A stretch of DNA of 64,000 nucleotides, taken from the NCBI GenBank assembly GCA_023417065.1, contig JAEZGH010000140.1, forward strand, positions 40,912-104,911. The letters run 5' to 3'. The notes below the pieces were generated by a model. The model saw only the letters and a list, made by a program, of their open reading frames with translations, was not told where the DNA came from and did no database searches. Positions 51,057 through 60,312 of this stretch are shown here, in pieces. Source of the stretch: Bacteroidota bacterium. Lineage in GTDB: Bacteria; Bacteroidota; Bacteroidia; Cytophagales; Cyclobacteriaceae. Within the stretch, counting starts at the first letter, position 1, and the number at the start of each line of letters is the position of its first letter. Position numbers and translations under genes: made by a program.

Positions 51057-53198
51057 CTACCAACGAAATATCAGTTTCACATAAACACTTCTGCCGCGGC
51101 TCCCGAAACCTTGGATTTCCTGATAATTTGAATTGAAGATGTTCTCAAGTCGAAAGCTGATCATCCATGATGTATTCGGTTGCCACGCTGCGCCGAGGTC
51201 AAACAGGTTGAAGCGGTCGATCGTCGCCCGGCCCAATGCACCATAGGGGCCGAGATCAGGGTCATAGATAAGATCGGCACGGGCGCCTGCGTGTCGCCAG
51301 GCCGTTGTAAGCAATATCCGATCCGATGGTCGGAAGCCGGCCTCAGCATATCCTGTAATTCGCGGCTTCCGGATTAACTCGTCCGTATCAATTTCAGTTT
51401 GAATAAATGACCCATAGTTGTAAGGTTGAATGTGGTGGCCACCAGTGTGAGTTCGGTCGATGTCATCAGGTGAAAAACTGACCGTCCCTCCTGACCAGGT
51501 CAGGTTTCCACGCAAATGAAATTTTCCCCGGCGGTATTGCCCTGTGACTTCCGCACCACGCAGGTTCTGTCGCGACAAATTCATGTATGTATCCCCCATG
51601 TAGTCCAGATAAGACAATTCGTTCACGGGTGTATCCTTATTCCACAGATACACGTATTCTATCAGGTTCTTCGTTCGCGATGTGAACAGCGAAGCCGTGA
51701 AATAGCTTCCTGTGGCAAATTCCTTCTTCACACCAACCTCAAATGACAGCGATTCCTCCGGCTTTAATGTTCGGTTTCCACGGGTGGTAAACGACCCAGG
51801 ATCGCGTGACGGATCAAACAATTGATAGAGAGACGCAGCATTGAATCCGGAAGACGCAGATGCATACAGCAACATATCGTTAAGACGATACGATGGACTC
51901 ATCTCAAATGTCCAATTGCTGCCAAAGCGAGAGTGATGACTATAGCGTGTGCCGGCTGAAAGGCCGAAGTGATCCTTCTCGTATGTCAACTGAAGAAATC
52001 CATATGTTGTACTGGCGTTGATGTCCAGCGTGTCGTAATTTACGTTCGACTCATATGGAACGCCGAATGCATTCGAATAGTAATACGTATCAAACCGCAT
52101 TGATTCGCTGAAGTTTCCGATGCCTCCCGTGATCTGAATGTGCTTCAATGTATATTGAAACAAGAGTTCATTGGTAAGGACATCGCCGGCGTACGTGCTG
52201 CTGGAATATGTCTTGTCATAACTTCCATCATAATCAACTATAGACGAATCATTCACATTTTCGCGAAAAGAATTGGACCATGACCCAAGGAATGTGAGGC
52301 GAAGGTTTTCTTTCGGACTGTACCTTGCATGATAATTCACCCAATTGCGTTTGAAGGCTACAAAAGCATTATCGTCGTCACTAAATGCACCCTTGTCTAT
52401 ATCAGCCTTCTGGTCAACCCGCCTATATGAAATGTATGTATCCCATTTATTTTTACTGTACCCCAGTTTCACCGACGCGTCCTGTTTTGTAAAATCATCG
52501 CTATCGGCAGTCTTATAAATACCTGGAGTTTTCAATGTATCCAGCGTAGCATTCAGCCCGGTCACGTCCTGCCGGACAATAGCTCCGTTTGCATACCACC
52601 CATTCCCCATGGCATAGCGCATCCCGATGTTTGCATTTCCCGTGAACGACGCTTGTCCAAAAGTTCCGGCCTGGGCTTCGATCTGACCGTGCAATCCCTT
52701 CTCGGAAGCCCGTCGTGTAATAATGTTAATTGCCCCTCCTATGGCCGAGCCGCCGAACATCGTGCTGTGGGCTCCGCGGATGATTTCGATCCGTTCAACG
52801 TCGAGCAAACTCAGTTCAGCAAAATCAATGGTCGAAGATGGCGACGAAGGATCAGTAACACGGGTACCGTCAATCAGCACCACCACCTGATTACTGTTAG
52901 CGCCACGCATGAAAAGACTTTGGTTCGTCCCGGGAGTTTGGGTTGAACCGATGACGAATATCCCAGGGTGATTCGCGAGAAGCTCTCCCACCGAGTTTAA
53001 AGGCATTCGTTCAAACTCACGGCGGTCAATTACCGTAACACTGCGTGGTATTTGAATAATTGGTTGTTCTGACCGGGTCACGGTGATCACGATTTCATCA
53101 AGATGTCTGACGGAATCCTGTTGAGCATAGATGTTTTGACATTGCATGAACGTGGCGCTCAGAAACGACAGCGCCAGAATTTTTTTCTCCAGTTTCAT
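51057..53198 (-). CDS. BtuB-like TonB-dependent receptor under cobalamin riboswitch control
   Basis: The start at 53198 (MKLEKKILALSFLSATFMQC, signal peptide ending near YAQ) gives 713 residues; the longer frame from 53270 is rejected. The TonB box is near HLDEIVITVTRSEQP, the plug holds SVGELLANHPGIFVIGSTQT, SLFMRGANSNQVVVLIDGTR and RIEIIRGAHSTMFGGSAIGG, and a 22-strand barrel ends in GRSVYVKLIFRW with terminal Trp. There is no carboxypeptidase-like domain, unlike SusC. A complete cobalamin riboswitch precedes it, so cobalamin or another corrinoid is the probable cargo. No btuCDF genes are in the window. Confidence 0.92.
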   Translation of the reverse strand: MKLEKKILALSFLSATFMQCQNIYAQQDSVRHLDEIVITVTRSEQPIIQIPRSVTVIDRREFERMPLNSVGELLANHPGIFVIGSTQTPGTNQSLFMRGANSNQVVVLIDGTRVTDPSSPSSTIDFAELSLLDVERIEIIRGAHSTMFGGSAIGGAINIITRRASEKGLHGQIEAQAGTFGQASFTGNANIGMRYAMGNGWYANGAIVRQDVTGLNATLDTLKTPGIYKTADSDDFTKQDASVKLGYSKNKWDTYISYRRVDQKADIDKGAFSDDDNAFVAFKRNWVNYHARYSPKENLRLTFLGSWSNSFRENVNDSSIVDYDGSYDKTYSSSTYAGDVLTNELLFQYTLKHIQITGGIGNFSESMRFDTYYYSNAFGVPYESNVNYDTLDINASTTYGFLQLTYEKDHFGLSAGTRYSHHSRFGSNWTFEMSPSYRLNDMLLYASASSGFNAASLYQLFDPSRDPGSFTTRGNRTLKPEESLSFEVGVKKEFATGSYFTASLFTSRTKNLIEYVYLWNKDTPVNELSYLDYMGDTYMNLSRQNLRGAEVTGQYRRGKFHLRGNLTWSGGTVSFSPDDIDRTHTGGHHIQPYNYGSFIQTEIDTDELIRKPRITGYAEAGFRPSDRILLTTAWRHAGARADLIYDPDLGPYGALGRATIDRFNLFDLGAAWQPNTSWMISFRLENIFNSNYQEIQGFGSRGRSVYVKLIFRW

Positions 53199-53302
53199 AG
53201 GTGTTTTCTTTTGAAAAAGGAGTAAAAAGGCAGAAGGGAAATCAGCGTTTGCCTGCGCAAATGATGACATTCTTTGCTTTTTACCCGAAGCAACTAAAAT
53301 GT

Positions 53303-53505
53303 TTATGTCTTTGGCAGGTCTCCTGGCTTACACCCTGTTGCTGGTCTTCCCATCCCCGAAAGGACAGTGACAATCGCGAATTCAGCAACGCTTGACAGTG
53401 CTTACAGTAGCGGGAACTGCTCCGGATTCACACCGGTATTCCCATTTAATCTTCCCCGGATTGCGGCCGGGTACAGAACCAAATACCCTGCAAGTATACT
53501 ACTTG
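53303..53505 (-). promoter_or_regulatory. Cobalamin (adenosylcobalamin-type) riboswitch
   Basis: On the minus strand the aptamer is recognised by its conserved blocks in order: GGTGTGAATCCGGAGC, then CCCGCTACTGTAAGC, then GGGGATGGGAAGACC, and finally TAAGCCAGGAGACCTGCC (53330-53313), the B12-box end. About 115 nt separate the last block from the ATG at 53198, room for an expression platform. Excess cobalamin should repress the receptor. Confidence 0.93.
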
Positions 53506-53770
53506 GTTCGAAATAAAAAAGCTGATGATCGTCACTTCGGTCAAGACATTCGTCCTGAATGACTGTTAGGGGATTATACTGAAACCTCCGTTTGCTCAAA
53601 ATCCGGCAAACCAAGCTGCTTTTACCGATTAAAGCGGCTAGTATTATACAACTTGTTAGGTCAAGTTTGTTGAAGGATTTTTACAAACCTTTTTTTTTCC
53701 GGAGTCAAATAAAGGGCGAAACCGAGCGGTATGATTATTTAACCGACTGCTCAATAAGTAACCCGGAAAT

Positions 53771-54880
53771 ATGTATCGGTACATTCAAAAAGGCGCAGTA
53801 ATTCTTCTTTTCTTCATTCTCCTTATTTATGCTTTGGTTGAAGCCAGAACGCTTCTTTATCCGATCGCACTGTCGATGTTGTTTGCATTCCTCCTCCTCC
53901 CGGTGGCAAACTACCTCGAGAGTAAGGGTTTCACCCGAATACTAACCAACTTTGTAGTTATTTTTGGTGCAGCTGCAATTATTGCCCTGGTGGTGTACAT
54001 CATGTATTCGCAGGTGGGAGTGCTGCTCAGAGAGGCGCCCGATCTGAAAGAACAGGCCCTGGCCAATGTCGAGTCAATCGCAGAAAATATCTCCAAACGG
54101 GTCGGCGTGTCTACCGGAGAATTCAAGATATGGGTAAACAAGCACATCAGCGACCTCGGGGATAATCAATTTTTCATTACCACAATCTTTCCGTCGACGA
54201 CAACAACAATCATGGCAATAGGGCTCATACCGGTTTACGTTTTTATGATCCTTTATTACCGCGATAAGTTCTATAAGTTTCTCATGATGATCTTTCCGGA
54301 AAAGATGCACGACAAAGCTGTTAACGTGATTTCTGAGGTTTCTCAGATCACGATTCACTACATGCGGGGTGCATGTATCGTCGTGCTGATTTTGTGCGTA
54401 CTCAATTCAGTGGGCCTGATGATCGTCGGGGTCAAATTTGCCATCCTGATGGGGATTATTTCAGCCCTTTGCAACTTTATCCCGTACTTCGGAACCTTGA
54501 TCGGCGCTCTATTTCCGTTGGCAATGGCAATTTTCGCCGGCGAGTCCGGAAACGAAGTCGTAGGAGTGATTGTTCTGTTCCTGATTATTCAATTCCTGGA
54601 GAATAACATCCTCACACCCAATATTACGGGCGGAGCCGTCCAAATCAACCCTTTTGTAACAATCGTCAGCATTATCGTAGGTGGAATGATCTGGGGCATC
54701 CCAGGAATGTTTGTCGTCGTCCCACTCACCGGTATGTTAAAGATTGTACTGGCCAACTACGAGCCGACGAAACCATTGGCATTCCTTATCGGTGTACGGG
54801 GGACGGAAAGGCATTCAGTCACGATGCACAAACTGAAACAATTCTTCGCGAAACAAAGATATCGCAACCTTAATCTGTGA
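53771..54880 (+). CDS. AI-2E family transporter (PerM/TqsA-like)
   Basis: A 369-residue inner-membrane protein with about eight spans and the family layout: two N-terminal spans, a span plus a soluble segment (LKEQALANVESIAENISKRV), then PVYVFMILYYRDKFYKFLMM, IHYMRGACIVVLILCVLNSV, ALCNFIPYFGTLIGALFPLA and LENNILTPNITGGAVQINPF. Members export AI-2, ions or other small molecules; the substrate here is unknown. The 3' end overlaps the convergent TetR gene by 11 bp. Confidence 0.92.
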   Translation: MYRYIQKGAVILLFFILLIYALVEARTLLYPIALSMLFAFLLLPVANYLESKGFTRILTNFVVIFGAAAIIALVVYIMYSQVGVLLREAPDLKEQALANVESIAENISKRVGVSTGEFKIWVNKHISDLGDNQFFITTIFPSTTTTIMAIGLIPVYVFMILYYRDKFYKFLMMIFPEKMHDKAVNVISEVSQITIHYMRGACIVVLILCVLNSVGLMIVGVKFAILMGIISALCNFIPYFGTLIGALFPLAMAIFAGESGNEVVGVIVLFLIIQFLENNILTPNITGGAVQINPFVTIVSIIVGGMIWGIPGMFVVVPLTGMLKIVLANYEPTKPLAFLIGVRGTERHSVTMHKLKQFFAKQRYRNLNL

Positions 54881-55592
54881 TGCGCGACTGAAAACCGATT
54901 GCAGCCATCACAAGATCGGTAAGAAACGCGGTTGAGTCGTCTAGATTCTCCTTTGAAATATCCGTCAGTGAGGGCAAATGTTCAGCGAAGAATTTCTGAT
55001 CATGTGAACTCTCCATAATGGTTGACACCAGCGCCCTGGGATATTTGTAAGTCGGATTGATTTCCTGAATTATGTCAGCGATACGCAAGCATAAACGTTT
55101 GTAGCCGTGAAACAATCCTTCCTTGTTGACTTCGTCGACTTCCTTGGTGAGGTACACTTTCGAAGATTCCACTACGACAATATGATAAAGAGCAGTTTCA
55201 TCGATATGCTGAAACGTTGGATCATTCTTTATCGGTTGTGATATTACTCTGATGGCAGCTCGTAAGCGTTCTGCGCCGTCATCAATGTTCGCAGTTGAAA
55301 TTTTTAACATATAATCCATCCAATTCCAGTACCAATTCAGCAGGTATAGAAGCAGCTTGTGTTTATTTTCAAAATATCTGTAAACAGATGGCTCAGCAGT
55401 ATTTATCTGCTGAGCCAGTTTTCTGAAAGTAAATGCCTCAAAGCCTATCTCGTGGATCATTTCAATACTCTGACGAATGATACGCTTGCCCAGGTCGGAG
55501 GAATTTGGATCCTTAAGAAACAAGCGATCATCCACCTGGATGGTTATCGGGACAGATGATAAAGAGATATGGCTACGCATTGATGAACTCAT
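54870..55592 (-). CDS. TetR/AcrR-family regulator
   Basis: A 240-residue protein. The helix-turn-helix lies at about 35-85 (RIIRQSIEMIHEIGFEAFTF, RKLAQQINTAEPSVYRYFEN KHKL pattern), followed by an all-helical ligand domain. The 30 residues before the HTH are an unusual extension (ITIQVDDRLFLKDPNSSDLG). It is the last gene of the SulP-carbonic anhydrase operon, 12 bp after the carbonic anhydrase stop, which suggests it senses something tied to anion or CO2 balance, or regulates the operon (inference). Confidence 0.9.
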   Translation of the reverse strand: MSSSMRSHISLSSVPITIQVDDRLFLKDPNSSDLGKRIIRQSIEMIHEIGFEAFTFRKLAQQINTAEPSVYRYFENKHKLLLYLLNWYWNWMDYMLKISTANIDDGAERLRAAIRVISQPIKNDPTFQHIDETALYHIVVVESSKVYLTKEVDEVNKEGLFHGYKRLCLRIADIIQEINPTYKYPRALVSTIMESSHDQKFFAEHLPSLTDISKENLDDSTAFLTDLVMAAIGFQSRITD

Positions 55593-55604
55593 GATTATTG
55601 ATCT

Positions 55605-56276
55605 CTATGCTGATTGCGCGTCCTGATGTACGGCTTCGCTGCAAATCATCGAATCTTCATAAAAGGTGACTATGCCGGTTTCGACGTCATACATACCCCC
55701 TACAATCGCGATCTCGCCGGCGTCCACCATTTCTTTCAGCACGTTACTCCGTCTAACGATTTCTTTCATAGTAAGGTGTACATTGATATCGGCAACCTTT
55801 TCTACGAACTCGGAATTTGACGCGTTTCTGTTCTCTGATACGGAAGTTTCGGCGTCAATCGCGGGTTTGAGTTTGTCCAGGAGAAACGAGAGGTTTTCGA
55901 GTCTGGCACCGTCGCACGCGCCCTTCACCGCACCGCAACGTGTATGCCCCAACACAACGATCACTTTGGATCCTGACATCTTGCACGCAAACTCCATGCT
56001 TCCCAATATGTCTCTGTTCAGAATATTCCCTGCAATTCGGCAGCTGAATATGTCGCCTAACCCCTGGTCAAAAATCAACTCAGCACTTGTGCGCGAATCT
56101 ATACAACTCAGAATAAAGGCAAAAGGAAATTGTCCGTCTGATGTTTCGTTCATTTGTTGCAACAGGTTGCGGTTCACTTTCAGGTTGCCGACAAACCGCT
56201 TATTTCCCTCTTTCAGAATTTCAATTGCCTTGAGAGGTGTAAGGTGTTGTTGCATTTCTTTTGTTAGGGTTCTCAT
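55605..56276 (-). CDS. Beta-class carbonic anhydrase
   Basis: A 223-residue zinc enzyme with the beta-class ligands: Cys and Asp-Arg in LSCIDSRTSAELIF, His and Cys in VLGHTRCGAVKGAC. The dimer-forming helix and GQ-type strand (GDIFSCRIAGNILNRDILGS) are present. It interconverts CO2 and bicarbonate. The start codon at 56276 shares its first base with the last base of the SulP gene; a later ATG at 56255 is possible. Coupled to a SulP transporter it would supply or remove bicarbonate at the membrane. Confidence 0.95.
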   Translation of the reverse strand: MRTLTKEMQQHLTPLKAIEILKEGNKRFVGNLKVNRNLLQQMNETSDGQFPFAFILSCIDSRTSAELIFDQGLGDIFSCRIAGNILNRDILGSMEFACKMSGSKVIVVLGHTRCGAVKGACDGARLENLSFLLDKLKPAIDAETSVSENRNASNSEFVEKVADINVHLTMKEIVRRSNVLKEMVDAGEIAIVGGMYDVETGIVTFYEDSMICSEAVHQDAQSA

Positions 56277-57898
56277 CAGGAAGCTGTTTTTGATGTAATA
56301 GATTCGTTTTCTTCATTTAAGGTTTTATGCCCGGCGCCATTGAAAGTCAGGGGCCGGTTAATTCCGGGAACTGATTGCACCTGAACACTGATGCCCCGGT
56401 TTTTTGCGCTGACGTCGAAGTCGCGTATGATTTCAATAACATCGTGATCGATCACCCGAGTTGCCGATCCGTCGATGACAACATCAGTCTGGTTCGGAAT
56501 GCAATTCAGGAGCTGAAGAATGCTTCCCTTGTTCAGAAAGGAAACTTCTTCAGCAAGTATAAGTCTATATTGTTTCCCATTGCCGTTGGTGAGAATGTTG
56601 AGAGCATAAGCGTTCCGGTAGTGACCTCTGAGGATATAAAAAATAGCGACGGCGAGCCCTATCCCAATCCCCATCAATAAATCCGTAAATACAATCGCCA
56701 CGACCGTCACCACAAAGGGGATGAATTGGCCCCATCCAAGTTTGTACATCGCCCGAAACAGACTGGGTTTTGCAAGCTTGTATCCAACAACGAATAGGAT
56801 ACACGCAAGAGTAGCAAGGGGGATCATGTTAAGAATCGAGGGGAATGCAAACGCCGAGATAAGGAGGAGGAAACCATGCAGAATGGCTGAGAGGCGTGTG
56901 CGGGCACCAAATGCAATGTTCGCCGAGCTTCGCACAATTACCTGTGTTATCGGGAGGCCACCGATAAGTCCCGAAACGATATTCCCCAGTCCCTGCGCTT
57001 TTAACTCGCGATTAGTAGGCGTTACGCGCCTGTACGGATCAAGTTTATCCGTTGCCTCAACGCAAAGCAATGTTTCAAGACTTGCTATGACCGCGAGCAC
57101 GAAGGCTGTCCAATACACCGACGGATTAGCGAGATAACTGAAATCGGGCAACGTAAATTGAGCAAAGAATTCGCCCACCGTTGCGGCAACCGGAATATTT
57201 ACCAGGTGTTCCGCATCCAGATCATAGGGAATCACACCAGACCGGAACAGATTTGTAAGTAGGATGCCAACCGCGACTACAATGAGAGGCCCCTGCAGCA
57301 TTCGAAAAATATGGAACCTTTTGACAAAAGACGTTTCCCATATAAGGAGAATGGCCATAGATATGACGGATATGATGATCGCCGCCGGCGTGATACCTCC
57401 GGCGATGGCCTTGAGGTTACTGACAAAACCGGCGCTGTAATCAAAGGAGAAATGCCCCTCATAATCCTTGTCATACCCCAGGGCATGGGGAATTTGCTTC
57501 AGTATTATGATGATCCCGATACCGCTTAGCATCCCTTTAATGACTGACGTAGGGAAATAGTATGCAATGGTGCCAAGCCGAAGGTAGCCCATTATTGCCT
57601 GAAACACGCCGGCAAGTACTACAGCCACCAGAAATGCTTCGAATGACCCCAGACTGGCAATCGCGGCCATCACAATCACGGCGAGGCCAGCCGCAGGTCC
57701 ACTTACACCCATTTCCGACTTACTGGATAACCCAACCACCACGCCTCCGACGATACCGGCAATAATACCGGCAAAAAGTGGCGCTCCTGATGCCAGGGCA
57801 ATGCCCAGACACAGGGGCATTGCAACAAAAAACACGATTATGCTGGCCGGCAGATCGTGCTTGAATTGAGAAAACAGTGATCTATTGGTCATTTGCAT
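56276..57898 (-). CDS. SulP-family anion transporter with STAS domain (probable bicarbonate transporter)
   Basis: A 540-residue membrane protein: SulP core with HDLPASIIVFFVAMPLCLGI, GVSGPAAGLAVIVMAAIASL, TSVIKGMLSGIGIIIILKQI and LCVEATDKLDPYRRVTPTNR, some twelve to fourteen spans, then a short C-terminal STAS-like domain (from about 445, with QTDVVIDGSATRVIDHDVIE). The tight fusion of the operon with a carbonic anhydrase gene argues for bicarbonate as substrate, as in BicA-like and SulP-carbonic anhydrase systems, but sulfate cannot be excluded. First gene of a three-gene operon. Confidence 0.92.
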   Translation of the reverse strand: MQMTNRSLFSQFKHDLPASIIVFFVAMPLCLGIALASGAPLFAGIIAGIVGGVVVGLSSKSEMGVSGPAAGLAVIVMAAIASLGSFEAFLVAVVLAGVFQAIMGYLRLGTIAYYFPTSVIKGMLSGIGIIIILKQIPHALGYDKDYEGHFSFDYSAGFVSNLKAIAGGITPAAIIISVISMAILLIWETSFVKRFHIFRMLQGPLIVVAVGILLTNLFRSGVIPYDLDAEHLVNIPVAATVGEFFAQFTLPDFSYLANPSVYWTAFVLAVIASLETLLCVEATDKLDPYRRVTPTNRELKAQGLGNIVSGLIGGLPITQVIVRSSANIAFGARTRLSAILHGFLLLISAFAFPSILNMIPLATLACILFVVGYKLAKPSLFRAMYKLGWGQFIPFVVTVVAIVFTDLLMGIGIGLAVAIFYILRGHYRNAYALNILTNGNGKQYRLILAEEVSFLNKGSILQLLNCIPNQTDVVIDGSATRVIDHDVIEIIRDFDVSAKNRGISVQVQSVPGINRPLTFNGAGHKTLNEENESITSKTAS

Positions 57899-58081
57899 GC
57901 AATATAGATAGTAATACTTTCATTATACGTAGTAAAACTTAAAAACGTTTACTAAAGGATTTTGTTCAATGGAAATTTCCTGGTCAGACTCGGATGGTTG
58001 GTTTTTCATTCAATTGCTGTGAAAACTGACACGGCGTTTTGCAAACAGCCATTTTTCTGGATATTGCCCTTCGGCTAGATC

Positions 58082-58642
58082 ATGACAAACCCAAACCACG
58101 ACGAATTCGAAAAGCTTTTCCGCAATCATCACAAGGCTCTTCACAACCTTGCCTTCAATCTGGTGAGGGACAGCGACGCGGCGAAGGACATTGTTCAGGA
58201 GGTTTTTGCGAAGCTTTGGCAAAACCGGGAACGTCTGGAGTTTGGAGAGCAAATCCGCCACTATCTTTTTAAGGCTACGTCGCATACCGCGCTGAATTAC
58301 CTCCGAACGTCGCGGAAATTCATTCCCGCGGAAAACGAGCATTTTTTGCATCTTCTCGCGTCTCCCGGTTTGGATGATATGCAGTATCAGGAATTGGAGC
58401 TGCGGGTGCGCGCAGCGATTGACAAACTGCCTCCTAAATGCAAGCTGATTTATCTGCTCAGCCGGCAGGAAGGCCTTAAGTATCAGGAGATTGCAGATAC
58501 GCTGGACATCTCCGTAAAAACCGTGGAAAACCAGATGGGTATCGCGCTGGAGAAGCTTCGCGACGACCTCCGGACATATCTCCCTCACCTCGTTGGGATC
58601 ACTTCGTTACTCGCCGCTCTATGGTATTTGCTAATGAACTAA
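58082..58642 (+). CDS. FecI-type ECF sigma factor
   Basis: A 186-residue sigma factor: region 2 in HKALHNLAFNLVRDSDAAKD and IVQEVFAKLWQNRE, region 4 in LPPKCKLIYLLSRQEGLKYQ and EIADTLDISVKTVENQMGIA. The class is that of Bacteroidota FecI-like factors controlled by a FecR anti-sigma protein. The FecR gene follows 70 bp downstream, but no TonB-dependent receptor follows. The C-terminus (LVGITSLLAALWYLLM) is hydrophobic, which is unusual and could place the protein at the membrane. Confidence 0.92.
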   Translation: MTNPNHDEFEKLFRNHHKALHNLAFNLVRDSDAAKDIVQEVFAKLWQNRERLEFGEQIRHYLFKATSHTALNYLRTSRKFIPAENEHFLHLLASPGLDDMQYQELELRVRAAIDKLPPKCKLIYLLSRQEGLKYQEIADTLDISVKTVENQMGIALEKLRDDLRTYLPHLVGITSLLAALWYLLMN

Positions 58643-58712
58643 ATATTTGGGCAATGTTTGGGGGTAATCACAACTTCATGCGCTATAGGGATATCACACA
58701 ATTGATGTTCGG

Positions 58713-59807
58713 ATGGCATTAAACCGCGAAGAATATACACGCATTGCAGCCCATATATCGGGCAACCTTACCGGCGCGGAACGGGAGTCATTCGAATTAT
58801 GGCAGAAATCGCCGGATGACGAAGCTGCAATCCGAGACCTGGAGACTATTTGGGAAAACTCGGGCGTTCGCGTAACAGACCCGACAGTTGACACAGATAC
58901 GGAATGGAGAAAGTTGGCGGAAAATATTCAACGGACCGACTGGGATTCAACGGACAGCAATGCTGGTCACGCCCGCTGGATCCGCATCGCGGCCTGCTTG
59001 ATCATCCTTATCCTTGCAGGGCTCTGGCTTCTTCCCAAGGAGGAGCAACCAACTGACGCCACCCAAAACCAGGTTCGGCTCACTGCAAGCAGCTCAGTCG
59101 AATTGTTCTATCTGCCCGATAGCTCAAGAATATGGCTTAACTCCGGAAGCTCAATCGCCTACGAGGAGGGTTTCGGTCAGACAGAACGTCGCGTCCATCT
59201 GCAGGGCGAAGGATATTTCGAAGTGTCGGGAGACCTGTCCAAACCATTTATCATAGAAATGGAGAGAGCACTGGTTCGTGTGACCGGAACGGCTTTCAAT
59301 CTCCGTGAAGCCAATGACGAAGTGATGCTCAATGTTGATGAAGGTCATGTGCGTTTTAGTGCCCGGGATAGTTTAGAACAGGGTTCGATTATCGTAAACG
59401 CCGGTGAAGCAGCGAGTGTGACGCGCGACGCTGTTGTAGCTAAAGCCACAAAGAAAAGCACTTCGGATAACCGCTGGAGGCTCGAGAATAATCCCTCATA
59501 CGAGACCGAAAAGGCCCGTGCAGCAGATTACCTTCAAACCAAATACGAATGGCGGAAGAATTCACTTAACCGTTCTGTGGTGCGTGGAGTTCTGACTAAC
59601 AACGCCAGTATCGCTGTCTATGATAAAATTGTACTACGGGTTGTATATACGAACGGACGCGGTCGAATTAAGAAAACTGAGATCAATATCCCTGGAAAAA
59701 TAAGGCCGGGCGATTCTGTCGATTTTGAAAAACGGTTACTGGACATCTTCCGTGACACCAGGTCAATGGAGATCACAGTACGCTCAGTTTCCGTCGTGGA
59801 AGATTGA
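58713..59807 (+). CDS. FecR-family anti-sigma factor with atypical C-terminal domain
   Basis: A 364-residue protein: cytoplasmic helical N-terminus (ISGNLTGAERESFELWQKSP), one span at about 87-107, and the periplasmic FecR domain (LPDSSRIWLNSGSSIAYEEG, QGEGYFEVSGDLSKPFIIEM, RVTGTAFNLREANDEVMLNV). Where most Bacteroidota FecR proteins end in the DUF4974 domain that meets the receptor's signalling domain, this one has an Asn- and Lys-rich linker and a beta-sandwich of about 90 residues (SVVRGVLTNNASIAVYDKIV, GRIKKTEINIPGKIRPGDSV) like an FxLYD domain. It probably senses something other than a TonB receptor (inference). Confidence 0.9.
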   Translation: MALNREEYTRIAAHISGNLTGAERESFELWQKSPDDEAAIRDLETIWENSGVRVTDPTVDTDTEWRKLAENIQRTDWDSTDSNAGHARWIRIAACLIILILAGLWLLPKEEQPTDATQNQVRLTASSSVELFYLPDSSRIWLNSGSSIAYEEGFGQTERRVHLQGEGYFEVSGDLSKPFIIEMERALVRVTGTAFNLREANDEVMLNVDEGHVRFSARDSLEQGSIIVNAGEAASVTRDAVVAKATKKSTSDNRWRLENNPSYETEKARAADYLQTKYEWRKNSLNRSVVRGVLTNNASIAVYDKIVLRVVYTNGRGRIKKTEINIPGKIRPGDSVDFEKRLLDIFRDTRSMEITVRSVSVVED

Positions 59808-59812
59808 AAAAA

Positions 59813-59836
59813 AAATCCGGAGGATACTCCGGATTT
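59813..59836 (-). terminator. Rho-independent terminator of the 92-residue membrane protein gene
   Basis: AAATCCGGA (59813-59821) pairs with TCCGGATTT (59828-59836) over a 6-nt loop. On the minus strand it is followed by nine T and starts 5 nt after the stop at 59841. On the plus strand the T-run is short, so it mainly serves the minus-strand gene. Confidence 0.85.
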
Positions 59837-59840
59837 ATGC

Positions 59841-60119
59841 TTAGGACTCAGTGTCATGTCCTTCGACCTTCACAATCTTATTGTAAATCCCGAGCAGCAG
59901 AAACGGAGCTGCCCATTGACCAATGAACAAAGCGAGATCATCTTTTCGCATCAACTTCAGTGTAAGTGACGCTGCCATCGATCCCAGCGAAGCCCAGAGG
60001 AACGTGTCTGAAGGAAGCTTGGCCGTTTGATCTTCGATCGCGCGGGCTACGGGGCCTTCTTTGTGCGTTTTATTAAATTCAGCTGCTTCAGCAGCAATGG
60101 TTTTTAAATCAGTTGCCAT
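59841..60119 (-). CDS. Small membrane protein of unknown function
   Basis: A 92-residue protein with two hydrophobic segments (FLWASLGSMAASLTLKLM and LALFIGQWAAPFLLLGIYNK) preceded by a charged helix (TIAAEAAEFNKTHKEGPVAR). It is a single-gene unit with its own strong terminator. I do not know its function; the pattern of a helix and a hairpin-like span is seen in several Bacteroidota small membrane proteins. Confidence 0.7.
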   Translation of the reverse strand: MATDLKTIAAEAAEFNKTHKEGPVARAIEDQTAKLPSDTFLWASLGSMAASLTLKLMRKDDLALFIGQWAAPFLLLGIYNKIVKVEGHDTES

Positions 60120-60312
60120 AATAATTGTTTTAGTTTATCAACGTGATAGTTGTCTCCAAAGCGAATAACTATATTATTCTTCAAAGACATCACGTGGGAT
60201 AAAATTTCGGTGCCTTTAAGATTTGGCACCCACTCGACAGGCTTTATAGAAACAATTACATGAAATAACAGCAGGTCCCCACTTTGGCAGGTAGCTATAT
60301 CGTTGAAACAAC

